Assembly: GCF_020085105.1 (NCBI RefSeq)
Contig: NC_058042.1
Location: 21,356,001 to 21,420,000 of the forward strand
Source: Siniperca chuatsi
Lineage: Eukaryota > Chordata > Actinopteri > Centrarchiformes > Sinipercidae
DNA length: 64,000 nt
Reading direction: 5' to 3'
The position numbers and the translations under genes are program-made. Positions 48,750-63,890 of this stretch are shown one piece after another (positions within the stretch are counted from its first letter, which is position 1; each line of letters begins with the position of its first letter). The notes beneath the pieces were generated by a model, which searched no databases, was not told the origin of the DNA, and saw only the letters and a program-made list of their open reading frames with translations.

Positions 48750-51188
48750 TATGAGTTTGTGCCTTACCATCACACAGTTGTCTGAACAAGCGTTCATCTG
48801 ATTTTCAGATACAGATAATGTACACAGTTAAAATACAAGGTTTGCACATCATGAGACATCAAGTCTGATGTTTAGTCCTTTTAATTTTTTTTAAACACTA
48901 AGTTATATCTCCCACTGAGATCACTGTAATGTCATCTTAACTGACTGGTATAAATTAAATTCAAGGCTACATACATCACAGATCAGATGTATGCTACATG
49001 TCACACTAACTTTTTAATGGCAAATCAAGTGACAATTACAGGATAATGAGAAATTCAAAAACAATGTAAGAGCAGCACAAGTATAGAAGAGTTATTAAGT
49101 CAGTTAACTGGCCGAATACTGTTAGTTACACAGCAATATCTCTCTAAAGTTTACTAACATTAGCTGCCATGAGCTGCCAAGTAAGGCTGTGGCAGCAAGA
49201 CGACTGTATTGAAGTGAGCAAGGGTGCATTTTATGCTTATGAATTCAAGTGTTCAATTGTAGGAGTTACACAGTCTCCCTGTAAATGAAAGCTGCGTTTA
49301 GACTGTACAAATCTGGTAAATGGTTTAAATAACTAAAGACACTGGGTTTAAGCCTCACACAGATATAGTTCTGCATTACTTTCAGAAGTTGAAAATGATC
49401 TTTACACCCAGGTTTGATGTACAGCAAGTGGTTAATATTGCAGTGAATGAGGGGTAACAACTGTCTTTGGCCATTTTTAAATCTGTATTTTGTGCAGCGT
49501 TAGGTTGTTGTCTCTAAACAAGTTACACAGTGGTGTCTCTTTTTGTTTTACTTCTGCTTTACTTACTCAAAAAAGTATACGTATTTACCAAAATGTATTT
49601 TGCCTTTTACAAGAATTGTTTGACTTTAGCTCTTTCAGTAGACAAAAACCGAGCACACACCTCGTAGAACAGCATGTCTCGCACTATTCACTGGACAACA
49701 AAAGTGCTGTTTCCAAATAAAACAGCACCAAAATGTAGCGAAAGAAGCAGCGTTAACAAGAGAATCAGTATGTACACATTTATTAATGCACAGTGGAGCA
49801 CATTAACATTTTCAGAAGCAGAATTGCATTTAGATGTGACCGGGCTTCCTGGTGTCCTGCTTGGTCATTAATAAACTCAGAAATCACAGAGAAAATATTA
49901 ATTAATACTAAACGTAGTTTGCCAGGTGGCAGACACACAGATGGTGAAACTGACAGTCAAAAGTTGTCTGTGACACACAAGCACACCAACAAGTGCCCAA
50001 AATTTAAACAAATTTTTGGCCAGGTGTGTGGCTAAGCAAACACCTGGCCAAAACAGATTCACATTTGCCTATGCTCAAAAATAATTCTTCAAAAGAAAAC
50101 TTTTAAATGGCCAAACAAATAAATAAGAAAACTTAAAAACAATGCATGAACATGACAACATGATGCACAGTTTATCTGATCATCATGATGTCTTAGTGCT
50201 GGTGAATGTAAGATGCAAGATGTGACTAAGTAAAAGACGAGGCTGTCAACTTTAAGACCAACCGTGTCTTTTCTTCACGTTTTGGTTCTGGTTGATTTTT
50301 AAGTACAAATGTATCAGGAACCCAAACCAAGTAACAGGAACCTTGAAGAACTAACCAAAAACCTGATGACAACGTAAGTAGCAGGACTTGGATCAATTTT
50401 GTTTAACTTTTGTCAATTAAAAATTTAAGAGCATCCAACTTCAGTTAACAGACTGGACTATACTACGTCTCATGTCAAAAATGTTCAAATTTAGAGGGAA
50501 ATCCACTTCCAGCTTTTAATTAGGGCCAAACTGAACAAAGATCCAATTGATTTGAGTGTAAAAGGTATTAAGATAAAACTCTCAAAAAGCAGACTGATTC
50601 GTTTTGGGATAAACAGTCTCTTGCACTAAAATCTTAGCTAATACCGTTAATAGGAATGTGGGGCTGACTGACCCGAACACGTCTTAATACAACTTGGAGA
50701 CCGAGCAGACAATTAATAAAAATGCATGTACAAAACTATTTAAAACAGCTTAAAATAAAACCAAAAAACAGTCTTTGCAAGACTGCTTCTCTTCTAATCA
50801 GCGATTTTTACATTTCTTTACAGTCTTATGTACAATCAGGGATGTGATCAGGACAACAGAAAAAGCTGAAAATAAGTGAACGAAAACAGAGAAAAGGTTC
50901 CAAATAAATGGAGAGGTCTGTGTGTAAAATATATCACCACTTGTAATCAGAACACGGCAACAAAAACATACAGCAAAAATCCTGTTTTTCAAAAAAAAAA
51001 CAAACAAAAAAAAACAAAAACTGAAACACTAGAGGGACAAAAAAAAAAAAAAAAAGATGACTCACAACCCTTTTCAACAGCCCTTACAGCAGTCCATTTG
51101 TAGAGGTCAACATATAGATGACACTTCATGTGAATGTTAAAAAAAAAAATCTGAATAAAAAGAGACGGAGTTGAGGAGATGGCAGGTT
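48750..51188 (-). other. tbp 3'UTR and intergenic DNA
   Basis: Between the convergent ends of pdcd2 and tbp there is no exon-like frame. A TTTATT at 49779-49784 (AATAAA on the minus strand, 1.4 kb past the tbp stop) is a candidate tbp polyadenylation signal. A-rich runs lie at about 50990-51057 and 51138-51150. Confidence 0.4.
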
Positions 51189-54100
51189 CTACGTTGTCTT
51201 GCGGAAGCCTTTCAGGATGGGGTAGATGTTTTCAAATGCTTCGTAGATCTCTGCTCTCACCTTGGCACCTTAAAAACAAGCAACACAGATTATTAACTAC
51301 AGCGAGTTACACTGGCACAGAAATAATCACTATATCCATTAACATCATGTTCTGGATTATCTATTTAAAAAGTTCTATTGTGGTGGATCAATTTCTAATC
51401 AGTGTCAGGTTGGTTGTGTGAAAAGCTTGACCGATACATCAACATGGTCGATAACTAACAGGAAACTGTTAACCGTTTTTAAAGAAATTGTCAAGTTTAT
51501 TTTTCCAACTTTAAAATGTCCCACTAAGTACCCAATTTAAGGAATCCTTATCAAAGTTGTATTTTTTTAACTCTAAAATACTAAAATATTAATATCAGTA
51601 TCCGCCTCAAACATCCTGCATCAGCCCAGCTCTATTTGAGTGATATGAAGAGTGACTATGTCTCCCAAGGACTAGAAAGAGGAAATGCAGACAAAACACT
51701 GCTATATGCGACCCATCAGCTGTTACTGTAGATCTGTGTCAAATGAAAAACACAATCAGTTTTTTTATGTCCTGTGACCCCAGAAAGTGCAACACAAAGT
51801 TGGTTACAGGCATAAGAAGCTTAATCAAACTAACCAACCTTAACTCCTCCTCCTACAACGTTGTGATTAGGACAACTTCTGATCACAACTAATAATGAGT
51901 GAAGTGAAGTGAAGCCATTAGCAGAGAGGAGCAGGTCTTACCTGTGAGTACAACTTTCCCAGAGACAAAGATGAGCAGGACGATTCTGGGTTTGATCATT
52001 CTGTAAATCAGTCCTGGAAACAGCTCCGGTTCATAGCTGAAACAAACAAGTCACTTTATTTTAACCATTACAAATATTAGTTCAATCATTAAAATAAATC
52101 AATTTCAAGTTGAGGAAAAACTTCTCTCTGCATACTGTATGCGACCTTTATGCTAAATGTTATTTCAATTTCAAACAATTACATATGCTTTCAGAAGATA
52201 CCCTGTTTGTATAGGAGACTTCTCGCAATTCTCACAGCCATCATATACTGGTGGTTAGAAAAAGGCAGAAATGAGTGACCATGCCTTTTAGCTGCACAAG
52301 ACATAAAACAAACAGAAATTACCTGCTGAACTGTTGATGTGTGAGGACTAATCCCTCCAGCCGAATGGGGAACTTCACATCGCAGCTTCCCACCATGTTC
52401 TGAATCTTGAAGTCCAGGAACTTGGCAGGAAAACCGAGCTTCTGCACCACACGAGCATATTTTCTTGCAGCTAACCTCGACTGCTCCTCACTAGGGAGAA
52501 GGTGAGTCGATGAGAGGCAGATTATAGGACAAGAAGACAATTGGGCTGAAGAGAGACAGGAAATGTGGGTGAGGTGAGCTACCGGGGCGCCCCAAGATAG
52601 AGAACACTTTATTGAAAGTCAAGGCAAGGCTAGCATGTGTTTTCTCAGAAGGATACTGTTGGCAAGAAGGTTTTTGTCCCTACTAAAGACAACACAACTG
52701 TGAACAACTATCATGAACATTAGCACATAAAGGTCAGCAAATAAGCTATATTCTGACCTCTTAGCTCCAGTGCAGACCATCTTCCCAGAGCTGAAGATGA
52801 GAGCAGTTGTCCTGGGTTCTCGTATTCTCATGATGACCGCAGCAAAACGCTACAAGAAATGGAGAGCGGGAATATTATTCAAGTGGTCATATTATGCTTA
52901 TTTTCAGGTTCATTATTTTATTTTGGTGTTGTACCAGTATAGGTTTACATGGTTTCATTTTCAAAAAACACCATACTTTTCTTATACCGCACATTGCTGC
53001 AGCACCTCTTTTCACCCTCCATTTTAGCTACCGAGTGAGGCAACTCACTTCTATTCGATCGTTGGCTGGTAGTCCTTACTAGGTACTACTCATGTACTCC
53101 TCCCAACAATCAGAAGCAGAGTAGGAGCGGGTCCTGAAGACCAAGGCAGTGTGATCCAAAACAAAGCCGCTTCCACCGGTAACTATGGCTGCGGTTCAGC
53201 CGTACAACCCGAACCAGCTTCGCAACTTGACTGGAGCAAGACGTTTCAGAGTGGTAAATTATTAATCTGTAACTAATTTATCTTTCATACATAACGTTTT
53301 AACTGTGCACTGTCTCTACATCAAAGTAACAACTTTATGTCCACTGACTGCCTGGAGGGTATCAAACGTTATTTTAATTTCATATTTAGGTGTACTTGTG
53401 GAAACTGCTCAATTCGTGCATTACGACGCATGTTACATAGTGATGTAGACAGATTACGAAAATAAAGGCTGGACTACTAGTGAGGTGTATTCAGGCAGTT
53501 CAGGAGCAGTGTTTTCTGTGGGAGAGGGTAACTCCCTTTGGGGTGGACTTATTACATGCACACAAAAAAAGATATATAACGCAATAAAGGAAAGGGGAAA
53601 AGCCAAAAAGCATAATATGACGACTTCAAAGCCCGCAGTGCTTCCCTATAAATGTAGGCTGTTTAGCATAAATATATCCAGTATATTTTATTTTGGTATT
53701 TCTTGTGTATAAGAGGACATTTTGGCGTGATGACGGTACTAGAGGAACGATCAGGTAATCAAAGGCATTCCTTGTAACTTTAAAGGAAAGTACCAGTTTA
53801 TTTCAACCTGGTGCATTTCCTATAAATGTGGCTGTTGTACAATAGACCTTTTTCCACAGTAGACATTTTGACATGTCATAGCAGGAAAAGCACAGATGTA
53901 ATTAATAACATACAGTATATATATGACTGCATTCCATTCAGGAGAGCTAGTTCCATGGTCCTGGTATTGTGCATGCTGGCACACGCTCATGGCTTACTGG
54001 GACACTTAATGGAACGAAGCAACCATTAACAAAATTAGTATCACCTGTACTTTTCCTGATAGGACAAGTCAAAATGTCTGCTGGGAAAAAGGTCTAAACA

Positions 54101-56057
54101 CTGGCATCTGGCTATACATTTTTCTGAACCCACTATGATCTGAAATTACAGCAGTAGCTGTGAGAAAAGGTTACAATTGTGTTGGATAATTAGCGCCAGG
54201 TAAAAAAATATCCAAAAATAAAAAGAATGGTAGTCAATGAAAACTGCACGGTGTATATCTTGTCATTTTATTTTTGCAATTCAGAAACCATCCTTCAAAA
54301 CCATTTTATCTTGTTTGCGACTACTTCTCTAGCACGAACACACGCTAAATGGACAGCGATCCACAGCCTCATACATGTAAACAAACCAACGTGCAGATTG
54401 AGCTGGATGTAAATCCCTATGCAGTTAGCTTTTCCAGACAGCTACTTTCTGTGTTTACTTTCAGTCTGACTCAGAGACAAGCATTTGGAACGATTCATGT
54501 AAAATCATGCTTATTTTGGAAAGCTGCTGGAGGCGTATGCAGCTTGCCCCAATATACGTTGTTTAGCACAAATCCACATTTCCCTGAATCTCTACAATGG
54601 AGGTGTTGAGTGCAAAGTTAGTATGACCCATAGAGCTACAATAGCCACATTTATAGGAAATCCATCCGGTTGAAATAAACCGGATGCCCTTCTGATAGCA
54701 GATAAAAAAGTCACATTGTTGAGAAACATAGAGCTGATTACAGAAATGTGTGGCAGTCTCACCTTTGGGTTGTACTCTGCATTCCTGGCTCTCAGGGCGA
54801 TGGTCTTCAAGTCCAGTTTACAGCCCAGATTTACAGTAGATACTATGTTTCTAATAGTAGGGAAAATAAAAGCACAGAGAAAAGAACTGAGTAAGAGACC
54901 TAAAGGAAAACTGTTCAGTCAGTAGCTCAGAATCAAGTTAAACTGTGTGGAAATAATGGCAATGTAGTAAATTATGGTAGTGAAAAACATTCACGACTAA
55001 GCAGAAATGACACAAGGACATCCTTAGGTAGTCTCTGAAATGTCAGCTATAGTTATGTTTGGGGTATAAATAAATTTGAATTCACCTTGAGCACAATTTT
55101 GGTCCTTGCAAGCATTTCCCTATAGGAATATCTAGTAGTACACTAAACTTCAACAATTATCACTGACTAAAAGGCACATAAAAGGGAAAAGTGACAGATG
55201 CAAGTGGCATTAACTGATACTTTGACCATTCTTTTCACTGGATACAAAACATACTGTAGCTGTGGTACTATCCCAGAGCTCTCTGAGGCTGGTGTGGCGG
55301 GTGTGATAGGGGTCATGGGGGTCAGCGGGGTGTTGTAGAGCGGGGTATTCCCCGGCAATGCTGTGGTGGTCGAGCCTGCTGCCGTCTGGGAATGGTAAAG
55401 CTGGGGGGTCTGCCCTGACGTTCCAGGAAGGCCTGGAGAACAAAGAAGAGGGTTTTTTTTTCCTCTATAATGTGAACCGATGAATCACTATGGTTCAGAT
55501 ATGGATGATAAATATCAGGATTATTTTCTCAGAATAAATGAGGAAGACACTAATACTGGGGATATAAGATTATGATCTCACCTCATAAGAGCGGGAAAGG
55601 ATGAAAAGGAACATGACAGTAATGTGCGTTGTACCTGTGTTTGCTTGCTGTGCCTGTTGTTGCTGCTGTTGCTGCTGCTGCTGCTGCTGCCTCTGCTGTT
55701 CCTCCAGTATAGATAAACTGTTGGTGTTCTGGACGGGCTGAGGTGTCAGGCCTGAGCCATATGGCATCATGGGACTGAAGATTGGCATGCCCTGCACCAA
55801 AAAACATGAAGTTGGGACTGAACAGGAAAGCCACATCAGGAGAAACTGATACCTTGAAGCCTTAGCGAGATGAGAGTGTGCCAGGCAGCTACAGAGAGCT
55901 AGGAGTGCGACTTGGCAAATCTGACTATGTTGAGGGAAAGCTGGGAACTTGCGTTGGTGAGAAGACAAATTCATTTTAAAATGTGTTAACCATATACCAG
56001 TGTTACCTGAGGGGAAGCCAGCCCCTGGAAGGCTGGTATACTGTTGTTTTGGTCCAT
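51189..56057 (-). CDS. tbp: TATA-box-binding protein (TBP)
   Basis: Core factor of TFIID, SL1 and TFIIIB that binds and bends promoter DNA. Eight coding exons on the minus strand: 56057-56007, 55791-55635, 55432-55255, 54850-54763, 52849-52758, 52490-52323, 52036-51942 and 51268-51189. All phases agree, giving 302 residues. The N-terminus begins [16 protein letters not shown], then a short Gln tract (12 Gln at 52-63, mixed CAG/CAA, interrupted upstream by Arg) and Thr/Pro repeats ([14 protein letters not shown]). The conserved core (about residues 122-302) is essentially identical to other vertebrates: [20 protein letters not shown], the two pseudo-repeats with [12 protein letters not shown] and [12 protein letters not shown], and the end KGFRKTT. 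The Gln tract is much shorter than the roughly 38 of human TBP. The intron between 52850 and 54762 is packed with transposons. Confidence 0.97.
52878..53630. mobile_element. Teleost MITE in tbp intron (AAGTGGTCATATTATGC ends)
   Basis: The left end TTCAAGTGGTCATATTATGC matches the reverse complement of the right end, TTGAAGTCGTCATATTATGC, at 18 of 20 positions. The interior begins TTATTTTCAGGTTCATTATT and GGTTTACATGGTTTCATTTT, a repeat I recognise as common in percomorph fish. About 750 bp with no transposase frame. Confidence 0.7.
53792..54688. mobile_element. MITE with hairpin-forming ends, interrupted by a nested MITE
   Basis: The left arm reads ACCAGTTTATTTCAACCTGG then TGCATTTCCTATAAATGTGG. 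The reverse complement of the right arm reads TCCGGTTTATTTCAACCGGA then TGGATTTCCTATAAATGTGG. The roughly 45-base arms are near-identical, and each arm can itself fold (ATCCGGTT-TATTTC-AACCGGAT). TAGACC MITE copy B sits just inside the left arm, so the outer element was probably hit after insertion. No coding sequence. Confidence 0.65.
53843..54096. mobile_element. TAGACC MITE family, copy B (best preserved)
   Basis: The element starts TAGACCTTTTTCCACAGTAG and ends CTGGGAAAAAGGTCTA, with inverted arms of about 50 bases that include ACATTTTGACATGTC against GACAAGTCAAAATGT. The terminal TA on both sides suits a Tc1/mariner-type TA target duplication. It shares interior words with copies A, C and D. 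Confidence 0.75.
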
Positions 56058-56784
56058 CTCTTTAGCTCCTCACGTTAGTTCACTGCCACCCAAGAGCAGG
56101 AAGTGACACAGGCCAGATAACTTTGCACAGCGGGTGCCTCAAAGCTGTGCGTCTGGGATCTGTATTACAGTAGAAAAACACCAACAACCACAGTGGACTG
56201 GAATCTGCAGAAACACCCTCTTCCTGTGTCTTCTCGCTGGCAGCTAAGTCCTGCCTGAAAAGATGGACAGAACCCAAGTTTACGCAGACAAACACTTTAA
56301 TACTCGCAATTATTTATCACCGTGCATCATCGAAGCTGAGTGAAGAACTTGCAAATGACATGAAGCCAAATTCGTGCAGCTGCAGCAGTGGCGCGAACAC
56401 ATTCACTGCTTGCTAACCACCACAATTAGCTTTACCGTTAATTAACGTAACTTTAGCTCGTTCGTTTATTCTGGCCCCAATGCATTATGTGTCATTTAAT
56501 AAGTTTAGTATGCACAATACGGGTGACAACTTCATCTATACCCAAGTAGGGTATAGATAAAGTACCCAGCAGGATGTCTTGACAGCCTCCAAAATGAAAC
56601 ACATCAACACACTGGCTAGCTGAAGTTAGCCGCAGAGCTAATATTAGCAACGCTAACGCCAGCTAACATGAAGTCAAACGCGTTGTGACCACAATGAAAA
56701 TTGTGACTTTGTGTGCTAAAAAGAGTTGCAAATAACTTTGACATTTGCCAGTGCACAACAATACATTGGCCGTGAACTTACACT

Positions 56785-58979
<2,195 letters not shown>

Positions 58980-59075
58980 GGAAACGGCCTGTGTCTATGT
59001 TTATGTGTGAAAGTTTTTGATTTATTAAAACAGTTGTAAGTCAACACTTGTTATAATTGCTGATTAACTTGGGTT

Positions 59076-59091
59076 AATAAAATTAAATAAA
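59076..59091 (+). terminator. psmc3 polyadenylation signals
   Basis: Two AATAAA hexamers, 59076-59081 and 59086-59091, about 100 nt after the stop codon. A T/G-rich element (GTGTTGTTG, then TTCTGTGTTTTT) follows. Confidence 0.75.
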
Positions 59092-59362
59092 ATGTCATAA
59101 CCAAGTGTTGTTGTTTCCTTCTGTGTTTTTACAGTTTCGGTTGGTGCAGAATAATACCACAGATGTGAAATTATTAAACAGAGAAGTTAAGTCTTTATTG
59201 GGCTGCAGCCCAGTGTTAGTTTAATACAATGTAGGTTCCTACTTGAAAGCTTGTATTTTGTGTTATTTAGAAAAACATAAAACATATTAGCACAATGCCA
59301 GAAAATTAAGCAACGTTAGACAATTGTTTTATTTGTCACTCCTGAGCACAGGCAGTGTGAGG

Positions 59363-59860
59363 TTACTGCAGGAAAATAGAGACAAAGTAACTATTGAAGA
59401 AAACTGGTAGCTCATCTGGCAACGTGGCCTCACACATGATGAGGGCACTCCTGCTTTTGTAGCCTGTAATAGTCTGGATCACCTGCCACATTTCTTTGGC
59501 ATTGTTGGTGTTGAGGTCTCTCTCCTGATGCCAGCTTTCAGTCTCTCTGGCAGCGCTGTAAGCTTCCTTGTCACCTGACTGAAAGGCAGCTTTTTTGGCT
59601 CTGTATAGGGCCCTCACCTCACCATTCATCCATTGGGGGCTGATTTTATTGTCTTTGTGATCACGACATCATCAATACATTTGCTGATGTATGATGTCAC
59701 TGATGATGTATATTCCACAAGGTTGATGTGGTTCTCCTGAGTGGTGGCATCTCTGAACATGAGCCAGTCTGTGCACTCAAAACAGTCCTGTAGAGCTGCT
59801 GTAGCTTCATCTGTCCACACTTTAATTGTTTTTACTGATGGTTTGACCCTTTTTTCCCCC
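59363..59860 (-). mobile_element. Non-LTR retrotransposon ORF2 fragment between psmc3 and psmb1
   Basis: The minus strand reads [20 protein letters not shown], then [39 protein letters not shown], and EMWQVIQTITGYK. This is the linker between endonuclease and reverse-transcriptase domains in fish LINEs of the CR1/Rex type. One stop or frame break occurs near 59626. Both the endonuclease and the polymerase are missing, so it is dead. The exact clade is uncertain. Confidence 0.65.
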
Positions 59861-61079
59861 TATTTAGGTGTGCCAGTTCCATGGCCCTGTTATAGACGCT
59901 ATATGTTATGTCCACATGAATGGTTGGTGGAACAGACTGTTGTTGAGTGAATGTAGGAAGCCAAGGGGTGGTTATCCAATCCTCTAAAGCACCGTCTGCT
60001 GCAGTTTGTGTTCACAGCCATAGAACATTATGATTGGTAGGAATTAAACCTCTGTAGTGACTAACTAAGGGATAACATCATGAATCTTTTCTACATTTGC
60101 TGCGAATGGTTAAAAAAATGAAAGTTTCTCTAATCTCACATGTAGGAATGCAGAAGCTCACGTGCTGTGAAATGTTCTGAGCCCGGCAATCCTTGCTTTA
60201 TCTAGTGAGGTAATGCCAGACAGATGATTTGATCAACTCTCTTAAATTTTGCATAAATTAAGAGAGTTTCTCTCTCACATTGAAGCTAATGGCTGCTAAA
60301 ATACTGATAATCATCAGACATTTGCAGTTTGCAAGAATGTAAAATGCATCAACTAAAACTGCAGAAAACTGTGGCAGTGAAAAACAAATTCAGTCTGATA
60401 GTAGGCCTGTATTTGGGGAAATAGAAAATGTCTGTAAATTACACAAAACTTGTGGATGGTGTTGCTCTAATTCAGAGCAGCAAAAAAAATATGAATTAAA
60501 AAGTAAAATGTTTTATGTCATATGTCCATCTGAAAATGTCATTTTTTTGAGGGTGTGGGAATGTTTGTATTTATCACATATAGCTTTAAGTCATACAGTA
60601 TGTTTAAGTTTAACATATATTGTAATATGTCAGGTCAGTGTGGCTTTTGTCTCCTCAGCCTTCAGCACAGTGTCACTGGGATGCTCCTGTTCTGCAAAGA
60701 CAGGAAACGCTATCCTGAACAAAGATTCATGTTTGTTTGTTTTTTTTAGTTTAAAGATGTGTGAGTCGGCATGCTCAGGTAACTGGTGATTTGATCACCA
60801 ACACAATTCTCAAACATGTCCTGATATGCAGATAGCAATTTTAGGTGCAAAGTTGCAGATATGTGAGACACATTTAGGCCACAACTCTTCCATTCCTTTT
60901 ACTTACCAGGAAGCAGTGTGCTTTTATTGGTTACCTTATTCTGTAGTAATACTTTTGTCACTATTATTAAAGAAAACTACCCACCAACTGCAACACTGAG
61001 CAGCATAAGCTACCCGAGATGGAGTGTCCATGTGTGAAGGACATGCAATGAACAAGACACAATTTTTCACTTCTTTACA
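59861..61079. other. Intergenic DNA between psmc3 and psmb1
   Basis: AT-rich sequence with no recognisable exon on either strand. Frames near 60.5-60.8 kb have no family resemblance. Confidence 0.5.
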
Positions 61080-61085
61080 TTTATT
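61080..61085 (-). terminator. Candidate psmb1 polyadenylation signal
   Basis: TTTATT on the plus strand is AATAAA on the minus strand, about 385 nt past the psmb1 stop codon. Confidence 0.5.
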
Positions 61086-61469
61086 AAGAATGTAAAAAGA
61101 ACAGCAGAGTATGTATCGTTCCAAAACATAATGGAAAACAGAGGAAGAGTCTAAGCAGGACTGAGTGGAGAGAATTCATTGCTTCTCAGAACAGGAGTGC
61201 TGATCTACAATCAGAATGCGACTACAAATACAGGGATGTAATAATAGCAGAAACTGAAGGGGATAATTGTGGAAAGCAGGAGAAAAGCATCAACTTCAAT
61301 GGATGTAAATTTTGAGTGGATATAAAAAAAATGGAAAATTAGTTCAAGCCCGACTTGTGGATCAACACTCCTGTTTTAAGAAACTTGATGTTAAGGGGCC
61401 AAACCAACAGGTTGAATGTGGAAAGAACAGCCCAAAGAGGAAAGCAGAGAAAGGGGAACATATCCCTCC

Positions 61470-63890
61470 TCAGTCCTTCCTCAGTGGTACAGTCTGCTCA
61501 TTGATGCCCTCCTTAGAGATGATGCAGAGCCGAAGGGCATCTCCGGTGTAGACATCTCTCTCTGCGGCTGAGATGAATACATCTTTGACCAGCTGAATGG
61601 CCTTGTCCTGAGTCAGAGGAACATGCTGCACACCCTCCATGTTCTTGAAACCAATCTGTGGAAGGCCGTGTTGGAAGGTGAGACAGACATGAATGTACCT
61701 TGTACACTGTAAGAAAACTTGCAATGCATTGTCTGCATACCTGATGACAAACATTTTGGGATTATGGCAACAACAGGTCAGTATGCAGTGTGTGTTATTT
61801 ACCTGGTTGTCTAGTAGCGGTTGTAACATGGCACTTGCTGATCCTCCAGCCTTGTAGGTGTCTCTCTGGTAGGAGCCCACTGGGTCAAAACTGTACACTG
61901 CTCCCTTGCCTACAGTTCAAACATGAAATATTGAAAATAAATGTTGTTATTACAAGAACATAGTCAGGGCTTTATACAATTTCTAGCTTAGACACAACAA
62001 AACTAACAAACTTACTGTGTGATACAATAGAAGCACAATATACGCAACAACGCAAGCAACATTCCCTGCCCCCTGCAATCATGGTATACAAAAAACATAG
62101 CAACAGCCTAAATGTGCAACTTTTTTACTTACACAATCCAGTGCATATGCATACAAAAGCAACGTATTTCCTTATTACATTTACTCATCTTACTATCGGC
62201 AGCATTGAAGTACCTACCCTCTTCATCCAGTCCTCCGATGATGTTGTAGACGTAGTAGGGGAAGAACCGCCTGCCGTACAGGATGGTGGACAACATGGCT
62301 GCAATGGCTCCACTGGTCATTGACTTATTGTTTGAATGTTTGTACATCTGAGAGAGGGGAAGGAACATTAGTTCAGGTGTTAGTAGCACTTAAGTAACCT
62401 GTGACACCCTCTGTAGGTCTTGTAGGGGTGCAGAACGGAATTCCAATTCAGACCGGGTAACAACGACAGCTTCTTATTGTTATTGAACTGTGGTGACACT
62501 GGACACTATTAGAGGTGCTTGTGCAATTAAGAGGAGACCTCGAAGAACAAATATCCATAATACATAGACCATAGACTGTATATAAATATCTTTATGTACA
62601 GTTTATGGTACAGATGATCCTTCTAGAGATTTTTAGAATAAATCAGACAGAAAAAATATAACTGTCACCACTAAAGACAACAAGACATTAAAATATCAGC
62701 CTCTGTCTGGGATACCACTTTGAGCAAGCAGGGGCAGGACAGTTAGCAGAGTCAGAGAAATTAGATCATTTTAAAGAGGAGACTACAGAAAGAGTGAAAC
62801 CAAATAACCAGCCCACCTTTAGTCTGGCATCAATGATTTTAGTCAGAGTCAGGCAGTCGCCATGGAAACCGCTGCAGCCAATGACAGTTGTGTCTGTCCT
62901 GTAAAGGGAAGGAGACGCACAAAAATCAGTGACAGTCAGAGCAGCATATTTTTCAATTGACCTAAATTCATGTGGTAATGATGAGATAAAGTGGTGATTT
63001 TAGCCACAGATACCAACTGGTGCTCGGCTGAGGGGCACTGCAGCTAGCCCCTGAGCACCAAGCAGGAACTAAATACACTCCTCATCTTAAAAGAGTATCA
63101 GAGCATAGCTGTAGTGACCTCGGTGGTTGCACTCCAAATTTAACTGATAATGGCTTTTAATACATTTACACAGTACTCTGAAAGGGAAAGCAGGTAAAGG
63201 GGGAAGTTACAGATTAAAGAGTTGACACGGTGTCTTAATAGTGCCGATCTGCTGCCCTTCATTGGCAGTGCAGGGAGGTGACAGTGCACACTTACAGCTT
63301 GTAGCATTTTGGTGAGTCCCGGCTGTGGATCGAATAGCCTTCACTCAGTCTGGTGTCTGAGGCTACAATGGCGAAGTCTTCCCCGGCAACAGCTAGAACG
63401 GTTCTGAAAAAAAGACAATACAGGCTACTTCACTCATCTAATAAATCACCTCAACAAAGGGGAAAATGTAGTTGTCCCACACACTTGCTAACGGAAGCTA
63501 GGCTACTGATTCGAAACTGAAACTGTGATAATGTTCATGTTATGTATTTTTCCCTTTTAAATGTGTGGCCTATAATGCTAATTTGCACAGTAAGATATAG
63601 TGATGATTCTGTATGTGCTTTACAAAGAAACTCTGCTCTGTTCACGTACTTTTCTTTAACTTCTTCTTTGTTTAGTTAAGGTTGGTATATCGTTTGCTAG
63701 GCTGGTTAGCAAGTTAGCATAATCCAAATGTAGCTAGATGTAAACGTTAGCTAGCAGGCTAACTAGGCAGCAGTTGAAAAATCACTCACCCTCCGTTGAA
63801 AGCGTATGGTGAGAACCGGTGCTCTACTGGACCAGTATAATGATATTCTTTCATCTTCCCAGGGTCTCCAAAGGTATGAGCAGACATCAT
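61470..63890 (-). CDS. psmb1: 20S proteasome subunit beta type-1 (beta6)
   Basis: Structural, non-catalytic beta6 subunit of the 20S core. Six minus-strand exons, 63890-63790, 63403-63296, 62898-62817, 62347-62218, 61909-61803 and 61655-61470, join in frame to 237 residues; human has 241. The short N-terminus ([12 protein letters not shown]) is poorly conserved. The beta fold follows: [105 protein letters not shown] and [20 protein letters not shown], ending PLRKD. No Thr1 active-site arrangement is present, as expected for beta6. Two adjacent ATGs (63890 and 63887) could both serve as start. Its proximity to tbp and pdcd2 repeats the mammalian gene order. Confidence 0.96.

Noticed and set aside
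55570-55974. 134-codon minus-strand frame containing the tbp Gln tract
   Set aside because: It is tbp exon 3 read through both neighbouring introns; the splice sites at 55791 and 55635 give the conserved protein.
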